Part shown: positions 58,946 through 64,000 of the stretch, in pieces | Layout of the letters: each line of letters opens with the position of its first letter | Numbering within the stretch: the first letter of the stretch is position 1 | NCBI GenBank assembly: GCA_000320605.2 | Contig: KB445805.1 | Location: 719,430 to 783,429 of the forward strand | DNA: 64,000 nucleotides | DNA from: Gelatoporia subvermispora B | Taxonomy: Eukaryota; Basidiomycota; Agaricomycetes; Polyporales; Gelatoporiaceae | Direction: 5' to 3' | Translations under genes and position numbers: made by a program | The notes under the pieces: generated by a model | Told to the model about the DNA's origin: nothing | What the model saw: only the letters and a program-made list of their open reading frames with translations | The model's database searches: none

Positions 58946-61269
58946 ATGTCTTTCGACTTTTCCTTGTATATGTCCGCTCCTGCGTACTACACCCCACCGA
59001 ACGCTGGGGAATATGACATTCTTCCTGAAGTGTATACAGCTCTAGATATCTTGCCTTCAGCTCCGGGAGGACAGTCTGAGCCGCCCATATTTTTGACACC
59101 GGTGAGCATCGCAATCATCCAGTGTCCTCATAAACTTACGCGCTCTCTGCAGACCTATGACTTCGCCTGGGACGACATCTTCGGTTCTGATCAGTTCGGC
59201 ACTGAACAGATTGCCCCGTCCCAACCAGATTGGGCCCCATTCGGAGAGGTCAGTAGTGTTGAATTATCTTATCTTTACGCGGTTGCTCATACTTTAGTAG
59301 CAGGCAGGCGACGGGATCCACCTAGGGATCTATGGAGACGGGTCGGGCGAACAGCAGTCGCTGTTCGCACTGGACCTGTTTCCCTCTTTCGAACCGGTGG
59401 GGACCCTAGACGCGCCCAGCGGCGTACGCGCGGTTTGTCGCCTCGGATTCGACGCCGGAATGGAGGGCGTCGGGGGTATGCCCATCGCCTCACGCCTGCA
59501 AGGCCGACGTCCACCCCTCCTTGCTCCCCAGTACGGTGATGGTCAGGGATACAACGCCCCCGACCCCTTCGCCGCTCAGCCTGCCGACCCCGACCCCGAC
59601 CCCGACCCCGCCTCAAACTTGAGCACTGGCCCATTCGTGCCGGGTGTTCAATATCACGGCGGTGGGATATTTTCTCGAAGGAACGAGGACTTGCCTTTGT
59701 ACTCGAGCGGCATCGCACCATATGCGCTCAACAGCAGCCCCGCAGACCTCACAACTAATGCGGCCACCGCGAGCTTTGGTAAGTCGCATCGTTCTGGTAC
59801 ACTGCACCAGAACTAACACTGCCCCATTCCATTACAGATCAGATTTCATTAGAAGATTACCCATATGCTGGACTTGAACAACTGTTCCGAGATCCCTCAT
59901 ACATGGTGAGTTTCCAACGAATACTGACCTGCAGATATGACGGAACTGATGTTAGCCCTAGGGCCCGTCGTACCCGACGCAAACCACCATGTACAACTAC
60001 CATCAGCTCACCCACGTCCCGCAGACTCCCATGCTTGAGCTCGCGCAGTACACACAGCTCAGCGACCAGCCGCTGCAGGCTGTGACACACATGGTGAGTC
60101 TCCGAGGTCTACTGTCACGTCTCGCGACTCAGACGTATCATAGGGTGTGCAACGACAGGTTCGAAGCATGCCTCGCAGCGCAGCTCATCCATACGCGCAA
60201 GCTGGATCCGGACGCATGACACGGCAACCATACGTGCCCGCAGGGGAGTCGCAGCCGATCTGGCTCGCAGAGTAGTACATTAACGTACGGAACAGCAGAA
60301 TTCGACCTGCCCTTACCCGCTCAGGTTGCTGCACCGCCTCTGATGCCTACGGCCAGGGCGAACGTCGTGGCTACGGCGACAAGGGGCGCCAGCAAGAGGT
60401 GTACTGGAAAGGGGTGCGCTGGGGCAGAGGCAGGCCCGGAAGCACCGCCGAAGAGGAAGCGCGCAAGACGCCAGCGACAGGTCTCTACGCAGAGAGTGGA
60501 GCAGGCTCCTTGCACCGAAGCACGTGAGTGTCGATTGTCATCGCAGGCCGTCCGCATACGTGAATGCCAACCAGCATATCCAGCAACGCCAACGTCTGGC
60601 GAGTGCTCGGCAAGCCCAACGATCAGTGCCAGCTCGTCGAGCACCACGGGACTGTCCACCAGCACCGACGGGTCCTCTGTTACGCCGTCAGCTGCACTGG
60701 TCAACGATGACACGTCAGACGAGAGTAATGCGGTTCCAGGGCTCGATGTCGATTGGGACACGCTCGTCGACGTGCACAAGGCATCAAGCACGCTCAGACT
60801 CTCTGCGTGCGAGCATTGCACGGCACGCAAGAGGAAATGCGACAGGTCTTCAGAAAAAGAACCATGCTCGTGAGTACTCAACCAGTCCGCGTATGAGATG
60901 ACATACTCACTACATGTCGCTCAGGTCATGTTTAGCGAATGGCATGCTCTGCCAGGATCGTGCCGATTGCGGCTCGAATCTCGTACACCAGAGGAATCAG
61001 TTCTCCTGCACAGAGTGCCGTAAGGTTCGGCTAAAGTGCAAACACATTATGATAGATGGAAGGCGTACCGTGTGCACGTAAGGCTTCCCTCTTCCATCCA
61101 GGACGCATACTGAACTGACGAATACGCTTCAACTAGGAAGTGCAAGAGCAGAGGTCTCGACTGTATGTACATAAAGAACCGAGCGAAGCCTGGCACCGGG
61201 CAGACGAGTAGAAGGAACAGAAAGGCGAAACATTTTGAAGGATCGAGATGTTCGGGGTATATGTTGTAG
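58946..61269 (+). CDS. E: protein with two Zn2Cys6 clusters in series
   Basis: Predicted nuclear DNA-binding protein of 618 aa. Exons are 58946-59101, 59153-59248, 59301-59778, 59838-59905, 59962-60093, 60144-60158, 60244-60869, 60925-61077 and 61137-61269. The N-terminal half is P/Q/Y-rich with a (Asp-Pro)4 run from a GACCCC repeat near 59586. A strongly basic stretch (PPKRKRARRQRQ) and a Ser/Thr-rich linker precede cluster 1: CEHCTARKRKC, fourth Cys, intron, SCLANGMLC. Cluster 2 follows after ~20 residues: CTECRKVRLKC, fourth Cys 11 residues on, intron, KCKSRGLDC, then a basic SRRNRKAK tail. The intra-cluster introns fall at the same site as in all other members. Exon 6 is only 15 nt and was chosen to keep phase. 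Confidence 0.75.
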
Positions 61270-62480
61270 TCGAGTCATTCACTGGATTTCTGTACAAATC
61301 GAGGCCGTGTCCCCACAGAATAAAGTTATAAGGTAAATGCACTCGTCCATGAACTTTCGGAGCATCACTTGCTAAGAAGGTACTGCCTCGCCGTGGAGCG
61401 TCATACTGGTTGAAGGACCGAGGATACGCTGAAAGTGTTCTTCCGAGGCAGAGTGTATCATGATGGGATACTGAGAGTTATTGGACAAGGAACAGAGTCA
61501 GACAAACTGACACCCAGTACTTCGAGAGAAGACGACGAAGCCGAGTGGGACGCGCTGGCAAAAAGGCGTGCACCCAAAAGAAAAATCTGCTCGGATATCT
61601 CCGCACACTCGGGAACTTCCTAATGAGGCGGCGTGGCAACTCACGTTCGACGACCGGCACCGACATAGTGCAGCTCAACGATACTGGCTATGACGGCAAA
61701 CGCTCACTGGGTACAGCTGAACTGTGTCTGGAAGGCAGAGCGTGTACAAATGCCGACAGCTGAACGATAAATGGATAGCGGTTTCCAGCTATACAACGTC
61801 GAAGCACGAGCCCCAGGTAGATCATTATAGCTAGGAAAGAATGATAGATCATACTACATGATCCAGATAGTAAGGTAAACATGAACTTCGTGACTGTGTG
61901 ATACACGTTCGAAATTACTGTGCATATAATAGACCGGTCGCCTGTCTTTGCGCCATCGGTGCCGTCGCTGGCGCCTATGACTCGGACAATACTGCCGGAT
62001 TTCCCCGAGGGCATATCATTGAAATCCCAACGAGAAAGTCTGTTTGTTCGCCTGATTGCTTTCACACTCCAATTGCAAAACCTTGAGGCTATCCTCAGAA
62101 GCTCACAGATCGCTCCGATTCATCCCTGACAAAGGACCTTCCACTGCGCCGTTCTGATTACCATTGCACAGACAGTATCGCCTCCTGCTTCATGCCCCCC
62201 TATGGGTACTGCACGAGAATCACGTTCCAACACTCGGCAAGCAGAACGGCAAGATGTCCGTGGTCCCGGAAACTCTCATACGTAAGTCTATAACATGCAC
62301 ATCAACGCAGAAAAGGCCGGTGACACGAGATATAAGCCAATGGGAGGCTGTGGCACCTGGTACCTCAGCCGATGGTGAACCTCATACCTCGTGTTGCAGT
62401 AGATTTTACGGTCTCTAGATCAGGTTTCCTGTGCAGTCTTGAGAATATTCACCATTCCTACCGCGTTCCGCATTCCACTC
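61270..62480. other. Downstream flank of E, no gene recognised
   Basis: The first ~400 bp shares short blocks with the flank of F. The remainder shows no coding pattern I can support. Confidence 0.4.
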
Positions 62481-63294
62481 CGCCCTCCACCGGCTCAAGT
62501 CCCATCTATCGCACGAGGAACGGGACTATACCTGATTCACCATATACGCGCATGCCTTGCGGCGCTTGCTACTAGATGGTAGTCCTTAACACAGCATTGA
62601 GATATCGGGCAGATACTGTGACGACTTGACATGCAAGTCGCTTCGACTACAACGCTGCGTTGGTTGAGAGAATCTCTGCAAGTTGCATCATCTGGAGTGG
62701 GACTTGGCACAACCAAGTACTTCTCTGTGAAAAGAGAAAGAGCCTCTTTTGTTCGAGACCTCGTCTCTTGTTGGTAGCAAGTCATGCTACGCAATCCTCC
62801 TGTTCCACAACCCCAAAATCAAGGACACGCATTCCATCGAGAGCTTCTACAGCGTTTGAGCCAATAGCCAGTCGTGGAAAGAATGATCGTAGCCTTCACT
62901 GTGCCTCAGCCTCGTTCTGCGGCTCATTTTCTGGCGCCTTGGATCAGGACTGCCAAATTCTGCTAAGGTCACTGCAGACTTTCTATTGACACCGACCGGC
63001 TAGCGTTGATGCCAATTTGAAGACCCATTGTTCACCGCTCAGAGTCCTCGTTGTTCGTCCGCATGTTCGGAATCTAGGCCACCTACGATTCTCTCCCGCG
63101 TTATGAGAGCGTGAACGTGTACCATGCGCTGTGCGAGGGCACTCAGCTGGAAGCGTCACCCCGGTGACCACACCTGATCTGTATTTAAGGCCTGGCCGTT
63201 ATACCAGTTTCCCTTCATCCAGTACATTCTTCAAACTCTACAGCGTCGCGCTCCGTCACTCAGTGACCGATTAACCCTACCACCTTACCTCAAA
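62480..63294 (+). repeat. 5' flank duplicated from the D1 region
   Basis: Second copy of the 55.44-56.26 kb flank, about 7 kb downstream in direct orientation. It leads into D2. Confidence 0.75.
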
Positions 63295-64000
63295 ATGCCG
63301 TTCTCTACGAACGATCTCTACTTTCCCCCCTACAAGGGTATGTTGGAGATGGATCAATTCCAGGCTGGCCGGTTGGCCGACCCGGTATGCCTATATAGAC
63401 CATATTTGAGTGACAGCGATTGACTCTGTGTTCGTGCATCACTTGACGGTGCTAATCACAATGGCGCTTTGGGCTACGTTTGGCCCGAAAGTATGTCGCG
63501 CTCCATCCCTTGCATGGAGAACATGCACTAGGCAACTATGGGCTGCCTTCTGCGCCTGGTCCAAGTGGGAACTCCACCAGCACCAGCAAGACCACAATAG
63601 TAAATGTTCCCGCCGATGCGCACGAGCCATCGCTCGCTGCGACAACGTACTGGGTCAGTGACCGTTGTGGCATTGCCGGTAGCAGGAGTTCATTAACGTC
63701 TCTCAGGATCAGGATCAATGGCACCACACAACTGGAGAGCCGTCCACCAGCATATACAGTGCGCTCCCTTACGCGGGCCCGGAACCCAGCCCGTATGGAG
63801 ATTTTCAGGAGCAAGGTGCAGGTACGACTACTGTTGTGCCAATCGCCGACATATGCCAATTGCAGCATACCTCGCTAGCACCTTGGCACATCTCTGCGGC
63901 ACCTGACATCAACGTCCAGTCAGCGGGACCCTCGACATCAGCGCACGAGCAGTCGACGATAACTGCGTCTTCTTCAACGGCAGGCCCTAGTATGTGTCTT
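63295..64000 (+). CDS. D2: paralogue of D1, cut by the window end
   Basis: The first four exons are present: 63295-63384, 63492-63653, 63707-63815 and 63879-63989. Their lengths (90, 162, 109, 111 nt) are identical to those of D1 and all splice sites are intact. The protein starts MPFSTNDLYFPPYKG and differs from D1 at many residues (for example YVALHPLHGEHALGNYGLP against YVAPNYVHGGHALDDSGPP). The pre-cluster segment, zinc cluster and tail lie beyond the window and are inferred from D1. Confidence 0.75.

Noticed and set aside
60529..60551. GTGAGT...GCAG inside E exon 7 as an intron
   Set aside because: It would be only 23 nt long, below the workable intron size, and the frame is open through it, so it was kept as coding.
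1..64000. Transposase, reverse transcriptase, CRISPR array or secondary-metabolite cluster
   Set aside because: None of their hallmark motifs or repeat patterns was seen; duplications here look like unequal crossing-over rather than transposition, apart from the small elements in the NAG1 intron.

Overview
The window is nuclear DNA of a filamentous basidiomycete, most likely an Agaricomycete. Genes are cut by many introns of about 45-65 nt with GT-AG ends, promoters carry TATA boxes, and the recognisable proteins (Ctr9, Ada2, Hit1, glyoxalase I, glucosamine-6-phosphate deaminase, an Mcy1-type cysteine synthase) are fungal. Exon models were built by hand. Where exons are listed, the summed length is a multiple of three and phases agree between paralogues.

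Layout: (1) 0-18 kb is accessory. It holds five copies (two decayed) of a lineage-specific family with a Zn2Cys6-like cluster at the C-terminus. Two copies (B1, B2) sit in a large inverted repeat. Between them lie a tandem pair (A1, A2) and the glucosamine-6-phosphate deaminase gene, whose 3' exon was copied along with the tandem unit and whose intron carries two MITE-like inverted repeats. (2) 18-22.7 kb has an F-box-like gene and an unidentified multi-exon membrane protein. (3) 23-33 kb is a tandem array of three ~3.2 kb units, each with one minus-strand gene of the same family (C1, C2, C3; C2 is broken). (4) 33-49 kb is a compact conserved block: a KEN-box/D-box protein, glyoxalase I, tRNA-Ser(CGA), Hit1/ZNHIT3, Ctr9, Ada2, Mcy1-like cysteine synthase and a CoA-binding-fold protein. 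(5) 49.7-64 kb is accessory again, with five more family members: F and E carry two Zn2Cys6 clusters in series, G has lost the first cysteine pair, and D1/D2 are recent duplicates.

The main discovery candidate is the family itself, 13 loci on both sides of the conserved block. Members share (a) a rapidly changing N-terminal half rich in P, S, T, Y and Q, like a transactivation or recognition region; (b) the zinc cluster at the extreme C-terminus rather than the N-terminus; (c) a phase-2 intron at the same place inside every cluster, just after the fourth cysteine; and (d) in the C and D groups an AT-hook-like RGRP tail and a conserved helical segment ending in LFGR just before the cluster. 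Between tandem copies, replacements are heavy in the N-terminal exon and mostly synonymous in the cluster exon. This fits birth-and-death evolution of DNA-binding proteins with diversifying N-termini.
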